Part shown: piece after piece, positions 26,652 to 35,253 of the stretch
Layout of the letters: each line of letters begins with the position of its first letter
Numbering within the stretch: position 1 is the first letter of the stretch
Assembly (NCBI RefSeq): GCF_014647235.1
Contig: NZ_BMOU01000005.1
Location: 124,379-188,378, forward strand
Reading direction: 5' to 3'
Length of the DNA stretch: 64,000 nt
Source: Haloarcula pellucida
GTDB lineage: Archaea > Halobacteriota > Halobacteria > Halobacteriales > Haloarculaceae
Made by a program: the position numbers and the translations under genes
The notes under the pieces: generated by a model
The model's input: only the letters and a program-made list of their open reading frames with translations
Databases searched by the model: none
What the model was told of the DNA's origin: nothing

Positions 26652-27788
26652 TTACGCCTGGCTGGGGAGCTTGTTCCGCTGTTCCTTCTGGCGGCGCTTG
26701 CCGAGCGCGAAGTAGTTGTTCGGCTTGACGAACAGGTCCTGCCCGAAGTCGGAGAGGACCATGTTGATGACCGCGGCCTCCTTCTTGGAGGTGCCCTCCC
26801 ACGTGTAGCAGTGTAGGTCACGCGAGAGCGGGTAGGCCTTGGAGTCGAGTCCGTTCTGGTCGTCCTGATAGCTGTAGGTCGTGCCTTCCCATTCGAGTGC
26901 GATGGGGGCGAGGCCGTCCGTGTTGATGAACGCCAGCGCGAGGTAGCTGATGGCGTTGTCGGCCTGTGCGATGGCCTGTGCGAGGCGCTGGTTCTGGCCG
27001 TAGCGGTTGGCGACCTGCGTGTCCTCTTCGGGGTTGTCGAAGACGTTCGAGACGAAGGAGGTGCGGGTCCCCGAGCCCTTGACGCGGCCCAGTACCTGAA
27101 TCTCCTTGTTCGGGCCACCGAGTTCGCTCCAGTTGGTGATTTCGCCCTTGTAGAGGTCCTTCAGCTGGTCGCCGGTGATCTTCTCGATGCCGGCGTCGGC
27201 GATCTCCTGGGAGACCACGAGCGGCTGGCCGTCGACGCCCACGACGTGGTCGACGAAGCTGTCGTAGGAGTCCCGGTCCGGGAGTTCGTCCTCGACGTTC
27301 CCAGAGGAGTTCCCGATGTCGTGCTGGCCGTTCATGACCTTCTCGACGCCGGTCCCGGAGTGGGAGAGACCGACCGTGAACTGGAACGGCGGGCCGTCGT
27401 CGCCGCCGGCCTCGAAGCCGTAGAGGCCGCCCCAGTAGTCGGCGAGGTTCTTGTCCGTATCTATGTCGTACTCGCCGTGGGGCCAGTACTCGGAGTCGCT
27501 GGCCGGGCGGTTGGCGTTCCAGTAGGACGCCGCGGTGTTCATGATAGGGTACACCGTCGAGGAGCCACCGGACTCCAGTGCGGAGACGTCACCCGACTCG
27601 TTCCCGCTGTCGGTGCTCTCGGTGTTCTCCATGCTCTCCGTGGACTCCCCGTCGGAGCTACTACCGTCGGAGCTACCGCCGTCGCCGCTCGAACAACCGG
27701 CGATGGCTGCCGCACCCGTTACCCCTGTGGCCGCGATGAACTTACGCCGCGAAACGCGGTCAGACAGCATCTCTGAGTCCTGCGTCAT
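26652..27788 (-). CDS. pstS: Phosphate-binding Tat lipoprotein
   Basis: About 378 residues. A Tat lipoprotein signal (SRRKFIAATGVTGAAAIAGC) is followed by a Ser/Gly/Asp-rich linker, then the binding domain with ESGGSSTVYPI, LSHSGTGVEKV, and RVKGSGTRTSF, the phosphate-contacting loops of PstS. The C-terminus is basic (KRRQKEQRNKLPSQA), unusual for this acidic proteome. A GTG three bases before the ATG is also in frame. First gene of the phosphate operon. Confidence 0.95.
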   Translation of the reverse strand: MTQDSEMLSDRVSRRKFIAATGVTGAAAIAGCSSGDGGSSDGSSSDGESTESMENTESTDSGNESGDVSALESGGSSTVYPIMNTAASYWNANRPASDSEYWPHGEYDIDTDKNLADYWGGLYGFEAGGDDGPPFQFTVGLSHSGTGVEKVMNGQHDIGNSSGNVEDELPDRDSYDSFVDHVVGVDGQPLVVSQEIADAGIEKITGDQLKDLYKGEITNWSELGGPNKEIQVLGRVKGSGTRTSFVSNVFDNPEEDTQVANRYGQNQRLAQAIAQADNAISYLALAFINTDGLAPIALEWEGTTYSYQDDQNGLDSKAYPLSRDLHCYTWEGTSKKEAAVINMVLSDFGQDLFVKPNNYFALGKRRQKEQRNKLPSQA

Positions 27789-27810
27789 CACCTGAAACAG
27801 GCCGAAGGAG

Positions 27811-27830
27811 TATTAAACCCGTTTATAATA
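27811..27830 (-). promoter_or_regulatory. Promoter region of the pst operon
   Basis: On the minus strand TTTAATA (27811-27817) lies 24-30 bases before the pstS start, and a second AT-rich word TTATAAAC lies just behind it (27821-27828). This fits a leaderless, phosphate-controlled promoter. No known phosphate box was matched. Confidence 0.45.
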
Positions 27831-27839
27831 GGGGTATTT

Positions 27840-28225
27840 TCGGCTACGATGGATCTAGTCGTCTATAAAAGAACAATACCGGTACGGCTAGCTATTGAGC
27901 CGAACGTATCGCTCATATCTCGCTCGATATCACCCGCGGACAGATTCTCAGTCAGAATCAGCGGGGACGTCGACGGTAGTGACGGCATGCGGTCCTCACT
28001 GAGATCCGGTCTACGACTCACGCAGGGAGCCACCGCTCGTTATACTGGTAGCTGTAAGTTCGTAAAGATATTCGCCACTCCGGGGTGGCGAATTACTTCA
28101 GTTTGTTACAGCCACCAGTATTACTCGGTGGCCCCGACGAACGGTAGGTGGCGGGAACGGGCGGACTCGCCGCCGTCGGCGGGCGCGTTCGCCGACCCGC
28201 TGGGTGCTCATACGGTGTCAGACGG
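27840..28225. other. Gene-free stretch between pstS and the transducer gene
   Basis: No credible coding sequence. It has a TATA-like CTATAAAAG near 27864 on the plus strand, an inverted pair CGGCT/AGCCG near 27886-27903, and the 78-bp palindromic element at 28043-28120. A plus-strand frame through the right end of this stretch is only the shadow of the transducer gene. Confidence 0.5.
28043..28120 (-). repeat. 78-bp palindromic element, copy A (MITE-like)
   Basis: Terminal inverted repeats: CTGGTAGCTGTAA (28045-28057) and TTACAGCCACCAG (28106-28118), one mismatch. A central hairpin has 9-bp arms ATTCGCCAC and GTGGCGAAT (28070-28078 and 28085-28093). A TA lies at each outer edge, as for a TA target duplication. 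The reverse complement is almost identical to copy B at 60285-60362 (about five differences over 78 bases). Confidence 0.8.
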
Positions 28226-29872
28226 CTATTCGTGGCGGCCACCGTCGCGCATAACCGTGTTCGTACTCGATTCGGCGGCGACGGCCGCGCCGCCGACTTC
28301 GAACCGGTCGAGCAGCGTCTGGAGGCGCTCGGCCTGGTCGGTGAGCGACTCGACGTTCGAACCGACCTGCGTCATCGACGACGCCTGTTCCTCGGCCGCC
28401 GCGGAGACGTCTTCGGCCTCGGCGGCCGTCGTCTCGCTGATGCCTGCCACCTCCTCGACCATCACCACCGCTTCTTCGGCGCTTGCGGCTTGGTCGTCGG
28501 TCGCGTCGCTTATCTCCTGAACGCCGCTGTCGGTCTTCTCGGTGGTCGCCGCCACCTTCGTGAACGCGTCGACGACGTCTCGAACGGCGTCGACTTCGTC
28601 GCGCATCTTCTGTTCGGCCGTCCGCCCCTCCTCGACCGTTCGCTCGGTCTGTTTCTGTACGTCCGCGATGAGCTGTTCGATCTCGTTTGCGGACGTCTGG
28701 GTTTCCTGAGCCAGTTCTTTGACTTCGTTTGCGACGACCGCGAATCCGTCGCCGTCCCCGTCACCACCGTTCTGTCCGGCGCGGGCGGCTTCGATGTTGG
28801 CGTTGAGCGCCAGCATGTTCGTCTGATCGGCGATGTCGCTGATGAGATCAGCGATCTCACCGATCTGGACCATCTGTTCGTCGAGGGCTTCGATGTTGTC
28901 GACGGTCGTGTTGATCGAGTCCTGTACGTCCCGAGCGTCTTCGATCGCCTGCTGGGCGGTCGTCTCCCCGTCGTCCGCGATAGTGGCCATCTCGTGCGAT
29001 GTCTCGGCGACGGTTTGTGCGGAGGCGGCGACTTCCTCGACTGTCGCCGACAGGTCGTTCATCTCGCCCACCACCTCGTCGAGCATCTCACGCTGTTCGG
29101 CCGTTCCGCTCGATATCTCCTGAATCGAGTCGCTCACGTCTTCGCTCGCCTGCTTGACCTCGCGGACCCCGGCGTTTGCTTGCCCGCTCGCGTCGGCGAC
29201 CTCCTGAGCGAACCCCTGAATCTCCTGTATCGTCGACTCGACGTGCGCCAGCATCTCGTTGAACGCGCTGGCGATCTGAATCATCGCCTCGTTCTCGCTA
29301 TCGGCGTCTAAGCGGACGCTGAGGTCGCCGTCGGCGGCCCGTGACATGCGTTCGCTGTACGCGTTGGCTTTGGCTTCGAGGTGGTCGACGAGCGCCGCCG
29401 ATTGCTCGCGCTCCCGTTCGGCTTCCTCGCGTGCTCGTTCGGCCGTGCGTTGTGCTTCTCGGGACTCCTCGATCGTTTCGCCGAGCGACGCCGCCGTGTC
29501 GACGAGGGCCGTGTACGTCTCACCGACCTCGTCGATTCGGTCGGTTTCGAACGAGATGTCGAACTCACCGTCGTCGACCCGTCGAATGTTCGCGTTGATG
29601 GCTCGTAGCGTGCGGTACATCTCACAGTAGCCCAGAAACCCGGTGATGGCGACGATCAGCGAGATGAATCCGGCCGCCAGCAACACGTCGTCGAACAGTA
29701 GCACGGCGAGGGCCGGTCCGATAGCGATCGACATGGCGGCCAGCCAGAAGATCCGAGCACCGAAACTCCGCCGGAGGACGTCCGGAAGCCGCTGTTCGAT
29801 CCAGATCGGAACCACACCCACGTACACGAGGATACGGCCGAAAATACCTATGTTCGCTGTTTTCGCACCCAT
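28226..29872 (-). CDS. Methyl-accepting taxis signal transducer
   Basis: About 548 residues. Two hydrophobic segments lie between residues 35 and 80 ([19 protein letters not shown] and [17 protein letters not shown]) with only a few residues between them, so there is no outer sensing domain. HAMP-like regions follow (residues about 85-215), then the long MCP coiled coil with the highly conserved tip [19 protein letters not shown] Gly/Asp insert follows the tip. It signals to CheA, sensing inside the cell or through a partner. The ATG at 29872 ([13 protein letters not shown]) is preferred; 29884 is possible. Confidence 0.92.
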   Translation of the reverse strand: MGAKTANIGIFGRILVYVGVVPIWIEQRLPDVLRRSFGARIFWLAAMSIAIGPALAVLLFDDVLLAAGFISLIVAITGFLGYCEMYRTLRAINANIRRVDDGEFDISFETDRIDEVGETYTALVDTAASLGETIEESREAQRTAERAREEAEREREQSAALVDHLEAKANAYSERMSRAADGDLSVRLDADSENEAMIQIASAFNEMLAHVESTIQEIQGFAQEVADASGQANAGVREVKQASEDVSDSIQEISSGTAEQREMLDEVVGEMNDLSATVEEVAASAQTVAETSHEMATIADDGETTAQQAIEDARDVQDSINTTVDNIEALDEQMVQIGEIADLISDIADQTNMLALNANIEAARAGQNGGDGDGDGFAVVANEVKELAQETQTSANEIEQLIADVQKQTERTVEEGRTAEQKMRDEVDAVRDVVDAFTKVAATTEKTDSGVQEISDATDDQAASAEEAVVMVEEVAGISETTAAEAEDVSAAAEEQASSMTQVGSNVESLTDQAERLQTLLDRFEVGGAAVAAESSTNTVMRDGGRHE

Positions 29873-29940
29873 ACCCCCAACCACTATGACACACAGATAT
29901 CAAGTTCGCGGGCCAGTATTCAGAACTGATAACATACGGC

Positions 29941-30146
29941 ATCCAGCGGTCACGACGCCGATGTCGTGTTCGATGCGGAGAGTGTGAGCCGCTCGCCGTT
30001 CAGGTCGTACAGCAGGTCGTAGAACGCTCCGCGTGAGTCGGGGTCGACGCCGACGGCCGGTTCGTCGAGCGCTACCGGTATCGCGTCGTGATCTTCGTCA
30101 CGGATGGGGCGAACGACCCGACGTGGAACCGACCCATCCGTCCCGC
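29941..30146 (-). pseudogene. Remnant of a ZnuC-type ABC transporter ATPase
   Basis: Pieces of one ATPase appear in different frames. In order on the minus strand: RMGRFHVGSFAP, then RDEDHDAI, then LDEPAVGVDPDSRGAFYDLL (Walker B region), YDLNGERLTL, and after a frameshift RIEHDIGVVTAG (switch His). The signature motif is missing, so part of the middle was lost. The closest match in this window is the intact znuC, which reads LDEPTVGVDAESVDAFYGLL at the same place. The gene is dead. Confidence 0.75.
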
Positions 30147-30500
30147 CTCTTGGCTTGCCACTGCCATCACACCCCGAGCTCCGAGAGAGTAGATTGAGTC
30201 CCCCGGTCTGTAGCAGGCTCGGTGACTCAGAACCGTACACACGCTGGACGAGTCCTGGTCGACCTGCTCCACCGGTCGATGAACGAGTTTTTCACCGGTG
30301 GCAGGCTATCCCCCGATGGTGGCAATGACGAAATGTTACCCCCGCAGAGCCCTTTGTGAAGATAGCTTCCCCTGAGCCACCAACTCTCCGAGACGCCTAG
30401 CGAATCTATGCGTAGACGTCTCGCTGACCCTCTCGTGACGAGGCGTTTCCGACCGAGCCACCGTCCGATACCGTGAGCGGTGCCGCCGGTGGGCGACCCG
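30147..30500. other. Gene-free stretch, probably decayed DNA
   Basis: No gene of normal composition. A 26-codon plus-strand frame (30279-30359, MNEFFTGGRLSPDGG...) is too short to judge. The stretch joins the broken ABC ATPase gene to the promoter of the acetyltransferase and may be what is left of a larger lost region. Confidence 0.4.
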
Positions 30501-30504
30501 AGCG

Positions 30505-30511
30505 TTTATAT
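30505..30511 (+). promoter_or_regulatory. TATA box of the GNAT gene
   Basis: TTTATAT lies 26-32 bases before the ATG at 30537, a clear leaderless haloarchaeal promoter. Confidence 0.6.
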
Positions 30512-30536
30512 CCCGTCCCACTGAGCGCCGACGTAG

Positions 30537-31100
30537 ATGGTGGAACTCTGGCGGCTAACGCGGAACCGCTACGGCCGTGCCGTCTACGACCGGTTGGCTG
30601 CGGCGGGCGTGACGGCGACGCTGCTGTCGGAGTACGTCGCCGACCCTGCGGCCGTCGACCCGTCCGGAAGCGAGTCAGTGTCCGTCGAGGTGTGTGACCC
30701 CGCCCGCGTCTCGGAACTCGGCGCGCCAGTGGGTGAACTGGCCGACGGCGAAGTCGTCCTCGGCGCGTTCGAGGGCGGAACGCCGCTCGGATACCTGTTC
30801 TGTTCGCTCGATGCGACCCACGCCATCGCACCGCTCGAACGCCGACGGTCGTTCGAGGGGGCCTACCTCCGTCGCGTCTTCGTGGCACCCGACCACAGGC
30901 AGCGCGGTGTCGCCTCGTCACTCGTCGTCGGGGCCTGTGACTGGGCACACGGACGCGGGGCGACACGGGCGAGCGCGCTGGTCGCTCGTGACAACGTTCC
31001 CTCGCGGGCGCTGTTCGCCGCCCACGGGTTCGACGTGGTCCGAGACCACCGTTACGTCCGGGTCGGCCCGCTCTCGCACTACAGCGTCCGAGCGACCTGA
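30537..31100 (+). CDS. GNAT-family N-acetyltransferase
   Basis: About 187 residues. The acetyl-CoA loop is VFVAPDHRQRGVASSLV near residue 120, followed by ARASALVARDNVPSRALFAAHGFDVV, the typical strand-helix end of the fold. The first 60 residues are less conserved. A strong TATA box fixes the start. Neighbours give no clue to the substrate. Next to it on the left is decayed DNA. Confidence 0.85.
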   Translation: MVELWRLTRNRYGRAVYDRLAAAGVTATLLSEYVADPAAVDPSGSESVSVEVCDPARVSELGAPVGELADGEVVLGAFEGGTPLGYLFCSLDATHAIAPLERRRSFEGAYLRRVFVAPDHRQRGVASSLVVGACDWAHGRGATRASALVARDNVPSRALFAAHGFDVVRDHRYVRVGPLSHYSVRAT

Positions 31101-31162
31101 ACCGGAACAGACCGGACCATAGATATATAGATTCCTCCCAAGTAAATAATTCTCGGAGTGGA

Positions 31163-31169
31163 TTTATAC
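31163..31169 (+). promoter_or_regulatory. TATA box of the phosphatidyltransferase operon
   Basis: TTTATAC lies 30-36 bases before the ATG at 31199, within an AT-rich stretch that follows the GNAT gene. It likely drives the phosphatidyltransferase, PHP and VTT genes. Confidence 0.5.
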
Positions 31170-31198
31170 GTCGAGCGGGCCGTTTCTCTCACACGCCC

Positions 31199-31897
31199 AT
31201 GTCAGGGGAACTGCGTAAAGCGCTCCGAGGAGTCAGAGAGCGGGTCGACGCGGCGGACCGCGTGGTCGGCGAGCGGGGCGACAGAACGGACGTACTGGCA
31301 CGGCTGACCGGCGCGGACTACATCAGCCTCGGCGCACTGTTCGTCGGCTGGGGAAGCGCGTTGCTCTTCCTGCGAAGCGAGCCGAACTGGGCGCTGCTGG
31401 CGATGTTCGGGGCGTTTCTACTCGACAAACTCGACGGCTGGTGGGCGCGGCGGACCGGCGTCTCCTCGCCGTTTGGCCGCCGGGTCGACTCGTTCATCGA
31501 CATCTTCGCGTACGTCGTGCCGGGAGCGCTGCTGTATCACGTCGCCATCGCGCCCAACGACCTCGCGAGCCTCGTCGTCGGCTTTCTGATACTGGCCTTT
31601 GGCGGCCTCAGGCTCATCCGCCACAGCAGCGAGGGCTTCGGGTCGGACGAGGGCGCGAGCTACTACCACGGGACGACGGTGGTCCACACCAACCTCGTGG
31701 TCGTCGCGAACTACTTCCTCGCGACGCTCGTGGCCCCGTGGAACGGCTGGCTGGCTGGACTGGTCGTCGCCGCCGTCTGCCCGCTGATGGTCTCGGACTA
31801 CAAGGCATACAAGACCGACGTGAGCCACGCGCTGGCCGGCCTCGGCGCACTCGTCGCCGCGGGACTCGCGCTGGCGCTGGAGTGGGGCTACCTGTGA
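31199..31897 (+). CDS. CDP-alcohol phosphatidyltransferase
   Basis: About 232 residues with several membrane helices. The CDP-alcohol signature is complete: LDGWWARRTGVSSPFGRRVD then SFID, giving D-G-x2-A-R-x8-G-x3-D-x3-D near residues 80-102. It makes phospholipids from CDP-archaeol and an alcohol in the membrane; similar haloarchaeal proteins are called archaetidylserine or archaetidylglycerol-phosphate synthase, and which one applies is open. First of three tightly packed genes; its stop overlaps the PHP gene start (GTGA). Confidence 0.88.
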   Translation: MSGELRKALRGVRERVDAADRVVGERGDRTDVLARLTGADYISLGALFVGWGSALLFLRSEPNWALLAMFGAFLLDKLDGWWARRTGVSSPFGRRVDSFIDIFAYVVPGALLYHVAIAPNDLASLVVGFLILAFGGLRLIRHSSEGFGSDEGASYYHGTTVVHTNLVVVANYFLATLVAPWNGWLAGLVVAAVCPLMVSDYKAYKTDVSHALAGLGALVAAGLALALEWGYL

Positions 31898-32583
31898 GCG
31901 AGGCCACCGGCCGGACCGTTCGGATCGATACGCACCTCCACACTACGGCCTCCTACGACGGGGAGACACTCCCCGAAGAGCTCCTCGGACGGGCCGAGGC
32001 CGTCGGCCTCGACGGCGTCGTCGTCACAGACCACGACACGGTCGACGGTGCCCATGTGGTCGCCGACCTCGCCGCCGAGTCGTCGGTGACCGCCGTCGTC
32101 GGCTGTGAGGTCTCGACGGCCGACGGGCACCTGCTGGCTATCGGCGTCGAGGACGCCCCGCCAGCGGGCGATTCGCTCGCCGAGACGGCCGAACGGGTGC
32201 GCAAGGCCGGCGGCGTCGCCGTCGTCCCGCACCCGTTCCAACGGTCCCGACACGGCGCCAACGCGACCACCATCGACGACGTCGACGGCGTCGAAGTGTA
32301 CAACGCCCACACCCTCGTGAACTTCCGCAACGAACAGGCCGAACGCTACGCCCGACGGCACGGGTATCCCGCGTTCGGCGGGAGCGACGCCCACCGGCCC
32401 AGTGGTATCGGGCTGGCGGCGACCGAAGTCCAACTCGAGCCCGGAGCCGCCTGCACGCCCGAGGCAGTCGTCGCGGCGATGCGGGCCGGCCGGACCGCCG
32501 CCGTGGGCCGCCGTACCTCCACGTGGCAGTACGTCAGGAAACTCGTGGCGAACGCCCGCTCCAAGACGCCCTCGCTCCGCTGA
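31894..32583 (+). CDS. PHP-domain phosphoesterase
   Basis: About 229 residues from the GTG that overlaps the previous stop. PHP metal motifs: DTHLHTTASYDG at the N-terminus, VVTDHDTVDG, GCEVSTADGHLLAIG, VVPHPFQ and GGSDAHRPSGIG. Members cleave phosphate esters or nucleotides with two or three metal ions. Coupled to the phosphatidyltransferase and followed by the VTT protein after two bases, so it may act on a lipid precursor; that is inference. Confidence 0.88.
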   Translation: MSEATGRTVRIDTHLHTTASYDGETLPEELLGRAEAVGLDGVVVTDHDTVDGAHVVADLAAESSVTAVVGCEVSTADGHLLAIGVEDAPPAGDSLAETAERVRKAGGVAVVPHPFQRSRHGANATTIDDVDGVEVYNAHTLVNFRNEQAERYARRHGYPAFGGSDAHRPSGIGLAATEVQLEPGAACTPEAVVAAMRAGRTAAVGRRTSTWQYVRKLVANARSKTPSLR

Positions 32584-32585
32584 CG

Positions 32586-33299
32586 ATGGTGGACAGTGAC
32601 GACGCTGACGACGGCCGGGTGTTCGCGTCCGCTGTGGCCCGTCGTGACGCCATCGTCCGGACCCTCGTGCTGGTCGGAGCCCTCGTCGCGGTCACCGTCG
32701 CGCTCCGTCTCGCCGTCCCCGGCCTGACCGACCCCGAGTGGGTCAGGGCTCGTATCGCCGCCTTCGGCGTGCTCGCACCGCTCGCCTTCCTCGCGCTCCA
32801 GACCGCACAGGTCGTTCTCGCGCCGATTCCCGGGCAGGTGCTCGCCAGCGTCGGCGGCTACCTCTTTGGAACCCTCCGGGGCACCGGCTACAGCATGACC
32901 GGCGTCGTTCTCGGGAGCACGCTCGTGTTCGTCGCGGCTCGCCGCTTTGGTAGACCCTACGTCGAGCGAGTCGTCGACCCCGCCGCGCTGGACCGCTGGG
33001 ACGAGTTCGTCGCTCGGACCGGCGTCTCCGGACTGTTCGTCCTCTTCTTGCTCCCGACGTTCCCCGACGACGTCCTCTGTTTCGTCGCCGGGCTGACCGA
33101 CATCCGTCTCCGAACCTTCCTCACGCTGGTCGTCGTCGGGCGGACGCCTTCCTTCCTCGCGGTGGCCTACGCCGGCACCCAGGTCGCCGACGGCGCCCTC
33201 GGCACCGCTGCACTCGTCCTGACGCTCCTGACCGCGGGGTCGGTCGTCGCCTACGCGGTCCGCCACCGCATCGTCGCTGGCCTCGAACGCGTCACCTGA
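32586..33299 (+). CDS. VTT-domain (DedA/TMEM64-like) membrane protein
   Basis: About 237 residues with five or six hydrophobic segments. The VTT core is APIPGQVLASVGGYLFGTLRG, then VLGSTLVFVAARRFGRPYVE and the C-terminal FLLPTFPDDVLCFVAGL with conserved Pro, Asp. DedA/VTT proteins are thought to flip or move lipids. It is the third gene of the unit, two bases after the PHP gene, which fits a membrane-lipid role. Confidence 0.87.
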   Translation: MVDSDDADDGRVFASAVARRDAIVRTLVLVGALVAVTVALRLAVPGLTDPEWVRARIAAFGVLAPLAFLALQTAQVVLAPIPGQVLASVGGYLFGTLRGTGYSMTGVVLGSTLVFVAARRFGRPYVERVVDPAALDRWDEFVARTGVSGLFVLFLLPTFPDDVLCFVAGLTDIRLRTFLTLVVVGRTPSFLAVAYAGTQVADGALGTAALVLTLLTAGSVVAYAVRHRIVAGLERVT

Positions 33300-33349
33300 C
33301 GTCCGCCCAGCTTATGCCAACGGAGCCGCATATAGCTCTCAATAGGCGT

Positions 33350-33994
33350 ATGATGGCCCTGACCCACGGGGCCGTGAGCGTCGCGCTCGTGGCCCTCGCT
33401 ACGCCCGCGCTACCCGATACGGTAGCCCTGCCCCTCCTCGTGGTCGCCTTCCTCGGCGGTATCCTGCCCGACCTCGACATCGTCGCCGACCACCGGAAGA
33501 CCCTCCACTACCCGGTCGGCTACAGCGTGCTCGCGTTCCTCCTGGCCGTGGGCTACGTCGTTGCACCGTCCGGGACGCTCCTCCTCGCGGCGGTCCTCGT
33601 CGGGTCGGCGGCCGTCCACACCTGTTCGGACGTGCTTGCCGGGAGCGTCGAGGCCGAACCGTGGAACCCGACCACCGAACGGGCGGTGTACAACCACGCG
33701 CTCGGCGCGTGGCACCGCCCGCGACGGTACGTGCGCTACTCCGGCGCACCCGAAGACTGGCTCCTGGCACTCGTCGCCGCCGCCACTGCGATACGCTCGC
33801 CAGCGTCCGGGTCGACGGTCGAGGCCGCGCTGTTTTGGCTGGTCGCCGTCGCGGGTGGCTACACGCTCGTTCGCAGGCGGTTCTCGGCCCTCTCTGCGCG
33901 CTTCCCGTCCCGCCTCGCAGCGGTGCTACCGGCCGTCACCGTCGAGGAGACGGAAAGCGGTGCGACGACGGTGGCGATCCGGTTCCGGTCCTGA
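33350..33994 (+). CDS. YdjM-like membrane-bound metal-dependent hydrolase
   Basis: About 214 residues. The YdjM/LexA-binding hydrolase pattern is seen: MMALTHGAVSVA at the start with conserved His, GGILPDLDIVADHRKTLHYP near residue 38 with Asp and His ligands, and HTCSDVLAGSVEAEPWNP. Four or so membrane helices. No clear activity is known for these proteins. An ATG at 33314 would add 12 residues and is less likely. Confidence 0.82.
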   Translation: MMALTHGAVSVALVALATPALPDTVALPLLVVAFLGGILPDLDIVADHRKTLHYPVGYSVLAFLLAVGYVVAPSGTLLLAAVLVGSAAVHTCSDVLAGSVEAEPWNPTTERAVYNHALGAWHRPRRYVRYSGAPEDWLLALVAAATAIRSPASGSTVEAALFWLVAVAGGYTLVRRRFSALSARFPSRLAAVLPAVTVEETESGATTVAIRFRS

Positions 33995-34278
33995 CCCGCT
34001 CGCTTCGGCTGGAAAACGGCGGGACGGGAACCCGACACCGACCTGTCACACTCCGGACGAAACCGCCCCCAATAGCCTATGGGACACTCCCGAGAGCTCC
34101 GGATGCGTTCCGCCGCGGACTGTCACCGCATCGGAAACCGACTGGAGGCCGGCGTCGCCGAGCGAAAGCGCGACGACGAGTGGGCCGACGCCCTAGTATC
34201 CCGTTCCAGTCGCTCGAAGACGTTGTTCCGCTGTGTGGGCCTGTCACGAGCGCCGTCTGGATGCCGAGACGGCCTGCC

Positions 34279-34644
34279 TCAGAACGGGGCGTCCGGGCCT
34301 TCGTCGGCCGCCGCTTCGGCCGTCTCCGCCGACGCGGCGTCTTCGAGCGGTCCGTCCCACCCGTCGAGGCCGGGTTCGAAGCTCTCGACCGTCCCGTCGA
34401 ACCCCTCGTAGGAGGCCAACAGGCGAGCGGCCTGCACGCTCGATTTCCCGTGGGGACACACCGTCACGACGCGGTCCGCACCCTCGAACCGTTCGACCTC
34501 GTCGACGAGCGACTGGAACGGGACGTTCTCGCTGCCGGGGATGTGGCCTCGCTGGAAGGCCGCCGGCGGGCGGATGTCTACGACGCGGGCGTCCTCGTCG
34601 TCGAGTAGCGACCGGAGTTCATCGCTCCCGATTTCGCCGTCCAT
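34279..34644 (-). CDS. Rhodanese-domain protein
   Basis: About 121 residues, a single rhodanese domain. Key segments: RVVDIRPPAAFQRGHIPGSENVP and the active-site loop VCPHGKSSVQAARLL, with Cys in the position that takes sulfur. The C-terminus is an Ala/Glu-rich tail. It moves sulfane sulfur or senses redox state. Single gene. Confidence 0.9.
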   Translation of the reverse strand: MDGEIGSDELRSLLDDEDARVVDIRPPAAFQRGHIPGSENVPFQSLVDEVERFEGADRVVTVCPHGKSSVQAARLLASYEGFDGTVESFEPGLDGWDGPLEDAASAETAEAAADEGPDAPF

Positions 34645-34710
34645 GTGCGACTGCTAGCGGTCGAAGCCTAAACGTTCACCGGACGCGGGTGGGCGCTCGC
34701 ACACAGCGGT

Positions 34711-35253
34711 CTACAGCAAGCCCTCGGCCTGTGCGAGCAGGATACCCTCGATAGTGGCGTCGTTGGCCGGTTCGCGGCGAGCAACTGCCAGAGCGTCCTC
34801 GATGGGAACGGTCGTCACCGAGAGGAACTCGTTGTCGTCTAAGTCTCGGTCGACCGGTTTTAGTCCCTCCGCGAAGACGATACCCCGGCGGTGTCGTAAC
34901 ACGCCCGTCGAACACCAGAAGTCCTCCAGCAACGAGACGCCGGACGGCTCGAACCCCGTCTCCTCGCGGAGTTCGCGGGCACCCGCTGTCGTGTAGGACT
35001 CGCCGTCCTCGACGATGCCGGCGGGGAGTTCCAGACACTGCTCGCGGATGGTCGGGCGGAACTGATCGACCATCACGAGTTCCTCGCCCGTGCGCGCGAC
35101 GACGACGACGGCGTCTGGCAGTTCGGCCCAGTAGTAGTCCTTCTCGGAGCCGTCGGGTTGGCGCACGCGGTCGTAGCCGCCGGTGTACCACCCGGTCTCG
35201 TACTCGGCTTCCGATTCGACGACGGGCCAGTCGTAGGTCGGCTCTCGGCTCAT
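34711..35253 (-). CDS. Nudix hydrolase, ADP-ribose pyrophosphatase-like
   Basis: About 180 residues. Complete Nudix box GIVEDGESYTTAGARELREE then TGF near residue 79, and an upstream VMVDQFRPTIREQCLELPAG like ADP-ribose pyrophosphatases. Likely cleaves ADP-ribose or similar nucleoside diphosphates. It overlaps the next gene's start by four bases, so four genes from 36526 to 34711 may be one operon. Confidence 0.88.
   Translation of the reverse strand: MSREPTYDWPVVESEAEYETGWYTGGYDRVRQPDGSEKDYYWAELPDAVVVVARTGEELVMVDQFRPTIREQCLELPAGIVEDGESYTTAGARELREETGFEPSGVSLLEDFWCSTGVLRHRRGIVFAEGLKPVDRDLDDNEFLSVTTVPIEDALAVARREPANDATIEGILLAQAEGLL

Noticed and set aside
28043-28120. Reading the 78-bp palindrome as a simple transcription terminator
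   Set aside because: Two near-identical copies with terminal inverted repeats and TA edges fit a mobile or recurring element better; a terminator role may be secondary.
30279-30359. 26-codon frame MNEFFTGGRLSPDGG...
   Set aside because: Too short and in a decayed region; no match to anything recognised.
34079-34411. Plus-strand frame of 110 codons before the rhodanese gene
   Set aside because: Composition is not acidic, it has no domain, and its second half overlaps the rhodanese gene on the other strand.
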